A stretch of DNA of 64,000 bases. It comes from Permianibacter aggregans. Its GTDB lineage: Bacteria; Pseudomonadota; Gammaproteobacteria; Enterobacterales; Permianibacteraceae. Location of the stretch: NCBI RefSeq assembly GCF_009756665.1, contig NZ_CP037953.1, forward strand, positions 3,162,001 to 3,226,000, given 5' to 3'. The position numbers and the translations under genes are program-made. Of the stretch, positions 27,142-35,830 are shown in pieces (the stretch's first letter is position 1; every line of letters starts with the position of its first letter). Under the pieces are notes generated by a model. It had not been told where the DNA came from. It saw only the letters and a program-made list of their open reading frames with translations, and searched no databases.

Positions 27142-27501
27142 TCAAGATATCGCCCAGGCGACACACAAACCGCCAGAGGCAAACAACACAACCCAAGCCA
27201 AATGGCGTCCACGGGTAAACAGCAGAGGTAAAAAACCAGAGGCCAGTAAGGTAATGCCGAGCGTGAGCGTTAGTGCTTTGGCATCGGCCGGACCTGTCAA
27301 TTGCACCAACAAGGCGGCAATACCAAATGCCAGCACCGTCGTCAGGTGCCAGGCAAAGCGCAAGGTATTGCGGGTGAACTCCACACCGCCGAACAACGGC
27401 GGCAATTCCCGGCGGAACAGCCGAATAAGAATATAGCGCTCTCCGAGAATGGAGTGAGCGAGTCCAATCAACACAACTAGAGCGGCGGCGACATACAGCA
27501 T
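27142..27501 (-). CDS. Small membrane protein with four helices
   Basis: 119 residues from ATG 27501, chosen for AGGAG nine bases upstream; the longer frame to 27795 overlaps the neighbour gene. Four hydrophobic segments (near 3-18, 45-63, 70-90 and 98-117) and the motif GLAHSILGERYILIRLFRR, conserved in a small family whose function I do not know. Confidence 0.7.
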   Translation of the reverse strand: MLYVAAALVVLIGLAHSILGERYILIRLFRRELPPLFGGVEFTRNTLRFAWHLTTVLAFGIAALLVQLTGPADAKALTLTLGITLLASGFLPLLFTRGRHLAWVVLFASGGLCVAWAIS

Positions 27502-27535
27502 GGTGCAGGTTCTCCTGGCAAAATGAAACGTATGC

Positions 27536-27859
27536 TTAATCGAATTTTTCAGTCCAAGGCTCGTCACGTTCGTCACGATACCAGTGTCGCCAGCCATAGC
27601 GATAAGCATTCTGAATATAAGGCCCACGCAGGATTTGCGCATTGCTGCCGCTTGCCGCATCCGTGCCCAATAAATACACCGCACCAGCCCACGAACGCAC
27701 CAGCTCCGACGGCGTTCTCGCCAACTCCTTGTCCACGAGAGCCGCTGCCTGCTCGACTGCGTCAGCACGGACCAAGAAACAGGTGTCTGGCCCACTGGAG
27801 CCGCCGGTCAGCGGATCATCAGAATCATTGCCCCAACGGATAACTTCATACAGTTGCAT
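27536..27859 (-). CDS. Small conserved protein of unknown function
   Basis: 107 residues from ATG 27859. MQLYEVIRWGNDSDDPLTGGSSG and a C-terminal GPYIQNAYRYGWRHWYRDE are visible, aromatic-rich at the end. No known domain recalled. Next to the membrane protein gene at 27142 on the same strand; the 34-base gap suggests co-transcription. Confidence 0.6.
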   Translation of the reverse strand: MQLYEVIRWGNDSDDPLTGGSSGPDTCFLVRADAVEQAAALVDKELARTPSELVRSWAGAVYLLGTDAASGSNAQILRGPYIQNAYRYGWRHWYRDERDEPWTEKFD

Positions 27860-28007
27860 TTTTAACCGCCTCATTCAAACGTAAACTAAGGTTTCCGTAA
27901 AGCTGGTTACCATAGCCACTCCACTTTTAATCGTCTACGCATCGCTTTGCCTTCATCGCTGAGGGGGCGTGATAAAAAGTGAGTTCTGGAATCGATATAT
28001 AAGTCAA

Positions 28008-28322
28008 TCAAGCTTTCTTAAGCGGTGCAGTCAGGTAAGCCAAAACCAGTATTAACGTAATCGCCAGCGTACCTGAAAGCACCAGCTCATGAATTGTGAC
28101 GTCCAGTGCTCTAGATATAATTCTGCCAATCGAAGATGCCAAAACACCTCCGGTTAGTATCGAAATAACCAAGTTGATTCGACTATGTTCTTCAATCCGG
28201 GAGCTGCAATGAGGGCAAACGATCTCCGGGTGCAGGGCAAACTTTAAGTGTGACCAGCTCAGTCGAAAGAAGGGCAAACTCTCAAGGCAATAAGGACAAA
28301 CTTTTATTAGAGCCATTCTCAT
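28008..28322 (-). CDS. Zinc-ribbon membrane protein with two helices
   Basis: 104 residues from ATG 28322 (GAGGA upstream; the longer frame overlaps the MerR gene). An N-terminal zinc-ribbon-like CPYC...CPHC pair (residues about 9-12 and 37-40) precedes two transmembrane helices (about 50-67 and 80-97). Function unknown. Confidence 0.7.
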   Translation of the reverse strand: MRMALIKVCPYCLESLPFFRLSWSHLKFALHPEIVCPHCSSRIEEHSRINLVISILTGGVLASSIGRIISRALDVTIHELVLSGTLAITLILVLAYLTAPLKKA

Positions 28323-28335
28323 TCGTTCCTCATCG

Positions 28336-28812
28336 CTAGCTCTTTGGAGCGCGATTTTTTCGGAGCGTGGCACGGGCAACTTGCTTGCTTTGATTTTTCA
28401 CATTTGCTCGCTTTCCAGCTACGTGAGCTGAGGCTGCCTTCAGTAGCCGCTGAAACGTAGGACACTCAAAATGGCTGGGAGCAGGGCAGGCCGCAGCGTG
28501 CAAAAGCCCATCGCGCATGGCGCTGAGTTTCCGAATCGTTCTTTCCAGTTCTTCGGCTTTATTGTTCAGCAACTTTCGGTCAATCTTCGGTCGTTTACCG
28601 GGTGCGAACATGCCGGCGATTTCTTCCAGCGTAAAACCGGCGGAGCGGGCGAGGGCAATCAAGGCCAAGCGATCCAGAATCTCCGGGTCGAAGGTGCGGC
28701 GTAAGCCGCGCCGGCCAACCGAGACAATCAATCCTTTTTCTTCATAGAACCGCAACGCGGAGGCCGACACACCCGAGCGCTGCGCCACCTCCGAGATATC
28801 CAGATCACGCAT
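28336..28812 (-). CDS. MerR-family transcriptional regulator
   Basis: 158 residues from ATG 28812; the frame upstream lacks conservation. The MerR winged-helix (LDISEVAQRSGVSASALRFYEEKGL) is followed by wing RRGLRRTFDPEIL and a dimer helix; two cysteines (CPAPSHFEC) near 109-117 could be an effector site. It lacks the four-cysteine CxxCxC cluster of SoxR, though its upstream dyad looks SoxR-like. Divergent to the DUF2938 gene it probably controls, along with itself. Confidence 0.88.
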   Translation of the reverse strand: MRDLDISEVAQRSGVSASALRFYEEKGLIVSVGRRGLRRTFDPEILDRLALIALARSAGFTLEEIAGMFAPGKRPKIDRKLLNNKAEELERTIRKLSAMRDGLLHAAACPAPSHFECPTFQRLLKAASAHVAGKRANVKNQSKQVARATLRKNRAPKS

Positions 28813-28820
28813 TTCGCTTG

Positions 28821-28840
28821 ACCTCAAGTTGACTTGAAGT
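28821..28840. promoter_or_regulatory. Candidate MerR-family operator dyad
   Basis: ACCTCAAGTTGACTTGAAGT pairs in 8 of 10 positions about its centre and closely matches the SoxR-box type CCTCAAGTTnACTTGAGG. On the plus strand TTGACC (28818-28823) with a 19-20 bp spacer overlapping the dyad gives a MerR-type promoter with a weak -10 near ACTCTA, reading into the DUF2938 gene. Confidence 0.65.
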
Positions 28841-28886
28841 GGCACTCTAACGCTTACACCGGTAGCGGACAAGCATCGGAGCCACG

Positions 28887-29381
28887 ATGGAAACCTTGAT
28901 CAGCATTGTTTTAATAGGCGCAGGCGCGACGATAGTGACCGACATCTGGAGCATCATTCGCCAGCGGCTATTCTCCGTGCCGCCTCCGAACTTTGGTTTT
29001 GTCGGGCGATGGATGGCCTATTGCATTCGCGGCCATTTTCACCACGACGCTATCGCCAAAGCAGCACCGATCAAAGGCGAGCTTTTCATTGGTTGGTTCG
29101 CTCACTATGTGATTGGCATTGCTTTCGCGGCGATGTTGGTAGCGATCTGGGGTGTCGAATGGATACGACAACCGACCTTGGCTCCGGCACTGCTCGTCAG
29201 TGTCGCGACGGTGAGCGCGCCATTCCTGATTATGCAGCCGTGTATGGGGGCTGGTATTGCGGCGAGTCGTTTGCCCAATCCTGGCGTTGCTCGTTTGCAT
29301 AGCCTGATTACCCATGCTGTTTTTGGTGTGGGGCTTTTTGTCGCGGCGCTTTTGGCAAAACACCTGCTGCCGGTTTGGTAG
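28887..29381 (+). CDS. DUF2938 membrane protein
   Basis: 164 residues, about four transmembrane helices. METLISIVLIGAGATIVTDIW, GHFHHDAIAKAAPIKGE and FLIMQPCMGAGIAASRLPNP are the DUF2938 signatures. This family is frequently next to a MerR-type regulator, as here. Proposed roles (thiol or redox stress) remain unproven. Confidence 0.85.
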   Translation: METLISIVLIGAGATIVTDIWSIIRQRLFSVPPPNFGFVGRWMAYCIRGHFHHDAIAKAAPIKGELFIGWFAHYVIGIAFAAMLVAIWGVEWIRQPTLAPALLVSVATVSAPFLIMQPCMGAGIAASRLPNPGVARLHSLITHAVFGVGLFVAALLAKHLLPVW

Positions 29382-29474
29382 CCGGAGATGTCAGAAAATT
29401 TCTCTTTGGCAGTTACTCATCCAAATCAACCTGTAGTGCAAGTGTTGAGACCAAAGATTGAATCGCTTTCAAAG

Positions 29475-29945
29475 TTATTGAGGCCGAAGAATAAAAAGAT
29501 AAATTCCATACAGGCCAAGTAGAAAGGCGCCTTCCACTCTGTGCAGGAAACGCCCGGTGTAGAGCAGTGGCAGCAAGAGCACCGTGAATATAATCATCAT
29601 CCAATAATCCATCATGGAAATTCCCGGCGCGTAAAGGGGCGAGACGATGGAGCCCGCGCCCCAAATTCCCAGGACATTGAAAACGTTCGAGCCGACCACA
29701 TTGCCTATCGCTATGTCCGACTGCTTTCGAACGGCGGCAACGACAGAGGTTGCCAACTCCGGCATACTGGTTCCGGCGGCGACGATGGTGAGGCCTGTGA
29801 CGGCTTCGCTCACTCCCAATGATTTCGCGAGGATAACGGCGTGTTCAACCAGCAGATTTGAGCCAAGCACGAGCACGCCAAGCCCAACCAGAACAGGCGT
29901 TCCCAAGAAGCGCAAATAATGTAAGGCGAAACGACCAAGAGAATT
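29475..29945 (-). pseudogene. Truncated Ca2+/Na+ antiporter (CaCA), C-terminal half only
   Basis: Only the second alpha-repeat half is present: VTGLTIVAAGTSMPELATSVVAA and GNVVGSNVFNVLG, the hallmark CaCA sequence, in about 150 residues instead of the usual 310-330. An in-frame TGA lies at 29946-29948 and no ATG or first repeat precedes it. A TTG at 29915 is the only start. Interpreted as a gene remnant; independent expression of a half-antiporter is less likely. Confidence 0.7.
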
Positions 29946-30038
29946 TCATGGTCCTTTGGCAATTAAAACGGCTATCGATTTATTTTACTCACCGATACAC
30001 TGGGCCAAGCGTGTGCCGCGAAGCTGGGGGATAAGCTC

Positions 30039-30668
30039 GTGTTGGGAACGCAAGATTCATTGATGTTTGTCATTGCTGGCTCGCTTCTGAACATGACGCC
30101 TGGGGCGGATACGCTGTATGTCGTTTCGCGCTCGGCCGCACAAGGCGTTCGCGCCGGTATCGTTGCGGCGCTGGGGATTGGTGCCGGTTGCCTGGTGCAT
30201 ATTGTCGCCGCCGCGGTCGGTGTTTCGGCAATACTGGCGGCTTCGGCGACAGCGTTTTTCATCGTCAAGTTGGTTGGGGCGGCGTACTTGCTGTACCTCG
30301 GCATTTCAATGTTATTCAGCCGGCAGCGCAGCGACGTAGAACAACCAACGCTGGCGCGGGCGTCGATGAAAAAAATCTTCCAACAAGGGTTCTTCACCAA
30401 CGCTTTGAATCCCAAGGTGGCTTTGTTCTTTCTGGCCTTCTTACCCCAGTTCATTGCTCCTGGCGCCGAACAGAAATGGCTAGGCATGCTGTTTCTAGGT
30501 TTGCTATTCAATGTCAACGGTACGATATGGAACGTGTTGGTGGCTTGGTCCGCTGCTCAGGTTTCCGGGCGGATGAAGGCCTCGCCATCGGTGGGTCTGT
30601 GGCTGAACCGTTGTTGCGGAGGATTGTTTATCTATTTCGGTATTAAGCTGGTGCAAAGCGAAAACTGA
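30039..30668 (+). CDS. LysE/RhtB-family amino-acid exporter
   Basis: 209 residues, six predicted helices. The LysE signature lies at the N-terminus (LLNMTPGADTLYVVSRSAAQG), a second motif is FFTNALNPKVALFFLAFLPQF. GTG start at 30039 with GGGGGAT upstream, ATG at 30063 is an alternative. RhtB-type exporters efflux homoserine, threonine or cysteine-related compounds. Confidence 0.9.
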   Translation: MLGTQDSLMFVIAGSLLNMTPGADTLYVVSRSAAQGVRAGIVAALGIGAGCLVHIVAAAVGVSAILAASATAFFIVKLVGAAYLLYLGISMLFSRQRSDVEQPTLARASMKKIFQQGFFTNALNPKVALFFLAFLPQFIAPGAEQKWLGMLFLGLLFNVNGTIWNVLVAWSAAQVSGRMKASPSVGLWLNRCCGGLFIYFGIKLVQSEN

Positions 30669-30698
30669 GCGGCATTCAACTTGTACGATTAGCGGAGC

Positions 30699-31253
30699 CT
30701 ACCCGTATCTAGCTGACGCTTGCGATGATCGTTCAAACATCTCGTTAAATCGATCGTCATCGAACAGTGCGTTGTACAAGAACTCAGAGTCCATTACATC
30801 GATATCCATTGCGCCATGCTGGGCGGCAAGTTCGAGCGCGGTGTAAACCTCGTCCATTTTTTGTAGACGATAAGCCATTTCCGCTTGCTGGATATAGAGA
30901 TACTTCATCAGTTCCGGATCTTGTTCTGTTGCCAGCGTCAGCGCTTTTTGAATTTGCTCACTGGCGGAAGCATACTGCTCCAAGCCAATATCGGTTTTGA
31001 TGAGATTCAAGCAGATGCCAAGATTGTCTGGCTCAAGTTCCTGAACCTTTCGATAATTCTCGGCGGCCTCATCGAAACGTTGAGTGGCGAACAAGGCATC
31101 GCCTTGCAACAAATAAAACTGAAAGTTTCGCTCGCAAAATTCGGGGTACGACGCTTGCAGCGTACTTAGCCCCTCCAACACGTCCAAGTATCGGTTTTCC
31201 TCCATTGCCTTCAGGATAGCGGTGCGCAGTTCATCTCGAACAATTTTTTCCAT
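30699..31253 (-). CDS. TPR-containing protein
   Basis: 184 residues from ATG 31253 (AAGGAAAT upstream; an ATG six bases earlier is close to the ribosome site). Three TPR-like units (GDALFATQRFDEAAENYRKVQELEPDN, LIKTDIGLEQYASASEQIQKAL, QQAEMAYRLQKMDEVYTALELAAQ) and an acidic tail. No signal peptide, so a cytoplasmic adaptor; partner unknown. Confidence 0.75.
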   Translation of the reverse strand: MEKIVRDELRTAILKAMEENRYLDVLEGLSTLQASYPEFCERNFQFYLLQGDALFATQRFDEAAENYRKVQELEPDNLGICLNLIKTDIGLEQYASASEQIQKALTLATEQDPELMKYLYIQQAEMAYRLQKMDEVYTALELAAQHGAMDIDVMDSEFLYNALFDDDRFNEMFERSSQASARYG

Positions 31254-31855
31254 GGTCATATTTCCTTTATCGCGGTGCCTCACTCAGGCACTAATGCTTG
31301 GCGCAATGTAGTTCTGCTGTGTAGGGATGTTACTTAAGTGTGCTCGCCGAGTCGCTTGCTGATTTGGCAAATTCTGCTTGTACCTCGGTTCCTGGTGGCT
31401 CGGTCTTCGGCAACTTCCATCATGTACTTGACGCCGGGCAGAGGGATCAATGATGAGATGTATTATCGAACAACATTCGGGTGTGGTGTCGTGCCTCGCT
31501 TTGTGGGCCAAGGATAGTTGGAAACTGGCATGAAAAAATGATTGTTGTTGGCGTTGTTAGCTTACGCGGGCTACAAGTTTAGGCAGGGCTATCGGGCCAA
31601 AGCCGATTTGAAGCCTTTGATGGATGCGCCCTACGTCATTAAAGTATGCCACTTTTTTCTTTCCTTTTGCTCTTTGCCTTTGCTTTCCGATTATTTCCAT
31701 TGCGATGCAGTCTTTGAGTGATGTCGGTTCGCGGTAAATGGTGCTTAGCGCCGGTGACTCAGTGCGCCGGGGTAAACTTAGCAACTCGTTACCGTAAGCG
31801 ACTAAACCATCAACCTGCATGGAGATTTCTGACGTAACGCTAGTGGTGTGCCCCG
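31254..31855. other. Intergenic region with a possible degenerate small gene
   Basis: 602 bases between the TPR gene and the pRiA4b-type gene. A plus-strand frame from ATG 31530 would read MKK, then a TGA codon, then a hydrophobic LLLALLAYAGYKFRQGYRAK-like stretch of about 60 codons; a minus ORF of 87 codons overlaps it. Neither is convincing; the plus frame may be a remnant of a small membrane protein gene. Confidence 0.35.
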
Positions 31856-33262
31856 TTACTTTTTCCGTTTGCGTTGCGCCTTGCGGGCTTTTTTCTGTTG
31901 TCTACGTTTGTTTTTTTTCCCGGCTTTGCGGGGCTTGCCGGTTGTATCTGGCAACGGTGCAAAATCGGGAAAACCCGATACGTATCCAAGACTGTCCAAT
32001 TCCTGCTGGCAGGCGCTCAGGTCAAAGGCCTCGGGATCGAAATCTTCGCCGAACCAGTCCTGCATGTCTTGATGGAGTTCGTGTTCCGGGTCGGCCAGAA
32101 TCTGGAGTTTTTCTTGGTAGCCCCAAGGCCCGCCGCAGTCTTCCGGTGGGCAGGCGCGGCCGCCATCGAGGCAAACCGGATCGAATAATGTGTCGTCCGC
32201 GTGATCGTCGACCGCTTCAAGCGTGATGGTGTGTCTCCAGTCGTCGCCGAAATCATAGTGATAATGCAGTATGTCTCCCGGTTGCTGTAACACCTCGCTC
32301 AGTGAGACCAGGCTGTCGTCTTTGCTGATCCGGCCGGCTGCCGGTCGAACGAGTTCGGGCTCGGGAACGAAGATATTGCCATGTCGGTCAGTGAATTGAT
32401 AAGTGTGCGCAAACTCCCAGCCCATCACCGCCTGAATAATCGCGTGCAATTCTTCCAAGGTGGTCCAACAGGAAAGCGTTAGCTGTCGCCAAATCGGCGG
32501 CGCGATGTTATCCAGGGCAATATGTATTTGATAACGTTTGTCGTCCAGCTCGGTGGTGTCTTGCGGAGTCGGGTGCCAGTCGATGAAACGAGGTTTGGGA
32601 GTTTGGCGCTCGGCCAACAGCCCGAGCTCGATTTGCACTTCTTCCCAATCGCCGAGCAATGACCAATCGACGCGGTTGGCGTCGAAGGCCGCGGCCATTA
32701 ATGACGCCTGCTCTACGGCCTTCAACCGCACCAAGCTGATAATCAACATGGCGTTGTACACCGGGTCGTTGTCGGTAAAGGCTTGTAAGGATTTGGCGAT
32801 GGCTGTCACACAGGCGTCGCGGCGGTCCGGATGATTGGTGGCGATATGGGTAAGCGCCTCGGCCATCGCGGCCCGCGCGAAGATGTCGCCTTGGCCACTG
32901 CAGAGCTTGTGCTCAATTGGCAACAACGCCTCCGCGCCAAACGTGGAAAGCACGTTGGGCAGGTCACCGATCAGCCAATCACAGTCGCTGGTTTGATTGG
33001 TATCGGCCAATGCCAGTAAGGCCGGAATCGCGGCCGGTTCGCGCAATTGCGCCAATGCGCGCCAGGCATGAATGCTGGCGTAACCTTCAAACTCGTCCAA
33101 CGTTTCGTCGTCATAGCTGGCTTGCAGCGCAAGCGCGGTCAGTGCCGGTACGTCGCTGGCATCGAGGCCAATGGAGCGGTAATCGAACCAGTTTGGCTGT
33201 TCCAGTGTTTTGCGGCCCAGGCGTTTCAGTTGGGCAATGGCGGAATGGGGCATGGGGGGCAT
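31856..33262 (-). CDS. pRiA4b ORF-3-like protein with N-terminal helical repeats
   Basis: 468 residues. N-terminal half is helical repeats resembling HEAT/DUF1186 (ALREPAAIPALLALADT); the C-terminal half is a plasmid pRiA4b ORF-3 domain: YQIHIALDNIAPPIWRQL, HAIIQAVMGWEFAHTYQF, HYHYDFGDDWRHTITLE and a Cys-rich PVCLDGGRACPPEDCGGPWGY. The last 25 residues are a Lys/Arg tail. This domain is shared with IS1096-type passenger proteins. Function unknown. Confidence 0.82.
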   Translation of the reverse strand: MPPMPHSAIAQLKRLGRKTLEQPNWFDYRSIGLDASDVPALTALALQASYDDETLDEFEGYASIHAWRALAQLREPAAIPALLALADTNQTSDCDWLIGDLPNVLSTFGAEALLPIEHKLCSGQGDIFARAAMAEALTHIATNHPDRRDACVTAIAKSLQAFTDNDPVYNAMLIISLVRLKAVEQASLMAAAFDANRVDWSLLGDWEEVQIELGLLAERQTPKPRFIDWHPTPQDTTELDDKRYQIHIALDNIAPPIWRQLTLSCWTTLEELHAIIQAVMGWEFAHTYQFTDRHGNIFVPEPELVRPAAGRISKDDSLVSLSEVLQQPGDILHYHYDFGDDWRHTITLEAVDDHADDTLFDPVCLDGGRACPPEDCGGPWGYQEKLQILADPEHELHQDMQDWFGEDFDPEAFDLSACQQELDSLGYVSGFPDFAPLPDTTGKPRKAGKKNKRRQQKKARKAQRKRKK

Positions 33263-33413
33263 CCGTTGCTTTTTCTTGGACGATAATCATCGAAGTGGTT
33301 GCAGAGCATAATGGAATCGATGCGCTGATGATATGCCGCGTCATGAATTCGCCGCACCCGTCCGCCCAAAAACCTCTACACTGAAGTGTGACGGGTTAGC
33401 TGTGGTTAACGAC

Positions 33414-34190
33414 ATGACGGACTTTTTCCGGCCTCTGTTTACGGCATTGACGCTTACATGTTGGTTGTCATGGTCGTTTGCCGCCGAGACCAATGTCGAC
33501 GTGGTTACGGAGTTGTCGGCGCCATTGCAATTTGAGGAGAACGGTCGGATTGTCGGGGTGGCCACGGAAATTGTTCGCGAACTGTTCGCGCGAACCGATT
33601 GGCAGCCAGAAATCAAAATGTTGCCGTGGGCGCGGGCCTATCAAAACGCGTTGGCACGACCAAACGTGGCCATTTACTCGATTGCGCGCACGCCTGAGCG
33701 TGAAGAACATTTTGAATGGATTGGGCCGATCGTGCCGATTCAGTTCGGCATCTACCGTTTACGATCCAGAAATGATATCAGCGTGACTTCACTAGCCGAT
33801 CTGCGTCGTTACACGATTGGCGTGGTGCAAGGGGATGTTCGCCATCTGTATCTGCAAAAGCAAGGTATGCAGGATTTTCCGGAAGGCAATCTCAATACTG
33901 TTTCATCACAGGAGCTGAACTACCGAAAACTGTTTGCTGGCCGCATTGATTTGATTGTCATGGGCTCGATGACTTGCGTGACCAAACGCATAGATTGCGA
34001 GCAGTTAACTTTGGTGCATACGTTGGACGAGCTATCGGAAGGACTGTATCTGGCACTGCGCAAAGGCAGCGATTCAACGCTGGTGGCGTCGCTGCAAAGC
34101 GCGTTCTCAACCATGTATAAAGACGGGAAATTGCTGGCATTGCAAAAGCCATTGGTTGATTTAACTCAACACGCCAATGTGCTGAAGTGA
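33414..34190 (+). CDS. Periplasmic substrate-binding protein (transporter family 3-like)
   Basis: 258 residues from ATG 33414 with signal peptide about 1-25. Type-2 periplasmic binding fold: VVTELSAPLQFEENGRIVGVATEIV, ARTPEREEHFEWIGPI, LAGRIDLIVMGSMTCV. No permease or ATPase is adjacent, so it may be an orphan or signalling receptor. Ends at a strong terminator. Confidence 0.8.
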   Translation: MTDFFRPLFTALTLTCWLSWSFAAETNVDVVTELSAPLQFEENGRIVGVATEIVRELFARTDWQPEIKMLPWARAYQNALARPNVAIYSIARTPEREEHFEWIGPIVPIQFGIYRLRSRNDISVTSLADLRRYTIGVVQGDVRHLYLQKQGMQDFPEGNLNTVSSQELNYRKLFAGRIDLIVMGSMTCVTKRIDCEQLTLVHTLDELSEGLYLALRKGSDSTLVASLQSAFSTMYKDGKLLALQKPLVDLTQHANVLK

Positions 34191-34209
34191 TGAGCAATCT
34201 TTCGTAAAT

Positions 34210-34237
34210 AAAAAAGGCCGACATTGTCGGCCTTTTT
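34210..34237. terminator. Bidirectional rho-independent terminator
   Basis: Perfect hairpin with arms AAAAAGGCCGAC and GTCGGCCTTTTT around ATT, between the convergent binding-protein and protease genes. Confidence 0.92.
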
Positions 34238-34250
34238 CGTTTCTGAGCAA

Positions 34251-35312
34251 TCAGGCAGCGCGACGGCGCAGGCCCATTGCCAGCAGACCGATACCGAACA
34301 GGGCCAGCGGAGCTGGAACCGGAACGGAGTTGGCGACGATCCACTGATAGTGCCAAGCCACCGATGTATCGGCCATGCCTTCACCCCAAGAGGAGTTCAA
34401 GCCACCGCCGTAATCGAAGTAGGTTTCGCCGAAGCTGAAGCCATAGGAGGTGACCGCAGCCAGCATGCCGTTAACCAGCAGCGTGCCACCTGAGTCGCCA
34501 CCGGCAGAGCCCACTTCCATTCCGGTTGCGCCATGGACATAAAAGTCTGTGCCGGCGAACAGGTTGAACAACTGACCCCACAGGTCGTTGTCGCCAATAC
34601 CATCACCATCGGTGTCGTTCGGGCCGTCAAAGTCGGAGGTCAGTACGGCACCGCCGCCACAGTTCCAGCCAACCATGTAGCACAGCTCAGCGTTGCCGCC
34701 GTCGAAGAAGTTGGTGCCGAATACGCGATTCAGGTTTTCACCATCGGCCGCTACACCACCGTAAACATCACCAACATCGCCCCAGCCAAAACCGCCGTAA
34801 CCAATGCGCAGGTATTCCTGACCAACGGCATCGCCGGTGTACAGCTGATAACGCTCGGCCCATTGCGGAGCTGCAGTGCTCAGCTCGACGATAGCGATGT
34901 CATCGCCGTTGCCGCTGTAGTCGAAAGTCCAGCCTGGGTGAATGGCTACGCTGCGGAAATTGATGTCTTCATGACCTTCCGGACCATCGAACTGAATGGA
35001 GAAACCATTGTAGTTCGGGAATGCGTTGCCAGCGTCATCAGTCAAGCAGTGCGCGGCGGTCAGGATGTGACGACCGGATGGCAGCAGACTGCCTGAGCAA
35101 AAACGGTTACCGCTGTATTGCAGTTGAACGGTGCCAGTGAACAGGTTGTTGCCCAGGTCGATGTAAGGAATGGCTCCAGCAATACCGCTTGAAGACGGTT
35201 CGCCAACGACCACCAGTGGGCGATGCTCAGCAACATCGGCATCAATCATCGAAGCTTGAGCGACCGCGCTCAGGCTGAACAGCGCCGCCATGGCGATTTT
35301 GGTTTTCAACAT
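34251..35312 (-). CDS. Secreted trypsin-like serine protease with PEP-CTERM-type tail
   Basis: 353 residues: signal peptide about 1-20, S1 domain with catalytic His88 (TAAHC), Asp138 (DDIAIVEL) and Ser274 (GGDSGG), a Ca2+-loop-like DTDGDGIGDND at 233-243, and a C-terminal PEP-CTERM-type tail (VPAPLALFGIGLLAM, ending RRRAA) with the proline box plus hydrophobic helix plus arginines. The VPAP box, rather than VPEP, suggests an exosortase substrate variant. Probably surface-processed. Confidence 0.88.
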   Translation of the reverse strand: MLKTKIAMAALFSLSAVAQASMIDADVAEHRPLVVVGEPSSSGIAGAIPYIDLGNNLFTGTVQLQYSGNRFCSGSLLPSGRHILTAAHCLTDDAGNAFPNYNGFSIQFDGPEGHEDINFRSVAIHPGWTFDYSGNGDDIAIVELSTAAPQWAERYQLYTGDAVGQEYLRIGYGGFGWGDVGDVYGGVAADGENLNRVFGTNFFDGGNAELCYMVGWNCGGGAVLTSDFDGPNDTDGDGIGDNDLWGQLFNLFAGTDFYVHGATGMEVGSAGGDSGGTLLVNGMLAAVTSYGFSFGETYFDYGGGLNSSWGEGMADTSVAWHYQWIVANSVPVPAPLALFGIGLLAMGLRRRAA

Positions 35313-35611
35313 TACTACTACTCCTTGCGATGTTTTTATCGTGGGGATTTTTCCACCGGCAAGGTTTTAGCAATGTACAGGCCAGATTGCTAACTAACTG
35401 AAATGGTTATAAAAAACATGTATCAACATGTACAAGCGGTATTGTGTGTAAAAAAAATGGACGCAGCCTGCGATGACAGCGTAAAAATTCCTGAATGAGT
35501 CTGTTTATGGTTTGTACAGTCTTCGCGTTTTCCGCTGATGGCGTAAGTCGGTCATTAACCTTGTTTTCGCGTTGCTAGTCTAAGGCCAGTAATACGCTGG
35601 TTAATTGGTAT

Positions 35612-35830
35612 TTAGCCGCCGACGCCATGCGGCACCAGAATGCCAAGCCTAATAGAAAGAACAATGACCAGAATGAGCAACGCTGCAATACCAACGCGCC
35701 AGGCCAGCGAGTTGGCCAAGCGTTTGCTGCCGGGCTTATCGTGATCCTTGGTCAGAAAAAACAGACCGCGGAACAGCGCGATCAACATGCCGATCAGCAA
35801 TAGCACTAAAACGATTTTGGCAATGAGCAT
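35612..35830 (-). CDS. DUF2909 twin-helix protein
   Basis: 72 residues: two helices (about 2-25 and 44-66) around a basic KDHDKPGSKRLANSLAWRVG loop, the DUF2909 family. In many gammaproteobacteria this gene lies next to SURF1 and cytochrome oxidase genes; here the SURF1 cluster is 10 kb away (45768). Confidence 0.8.
   Translation of the reverse strand: MLIAKIVLVLLLIGMLIALFRGLFFLTKDHDKPGSKRLANSLAWRVGIAALLILVIVLSIRLGILVPHGVGG

Noticed and set aside
27142-27795. 217-codon minus ORF as a long membrane protein
   Set aside because: The first 98 codons overlap another gene in a different frame and have no ribosome site; ATG 27501 with AGGAG fits a 119-residue product.
14755-29381. Chromosomal integron array
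   Set aside because: Gene content fits, but no GTTRRRY/RYYYAAC-bounded attC-like hairpins recur between genes and no integrase is in the window.
31284-31511. 75-codon minus-strand ORF
   Set aside because: No start context or motif; low-complexity composition.
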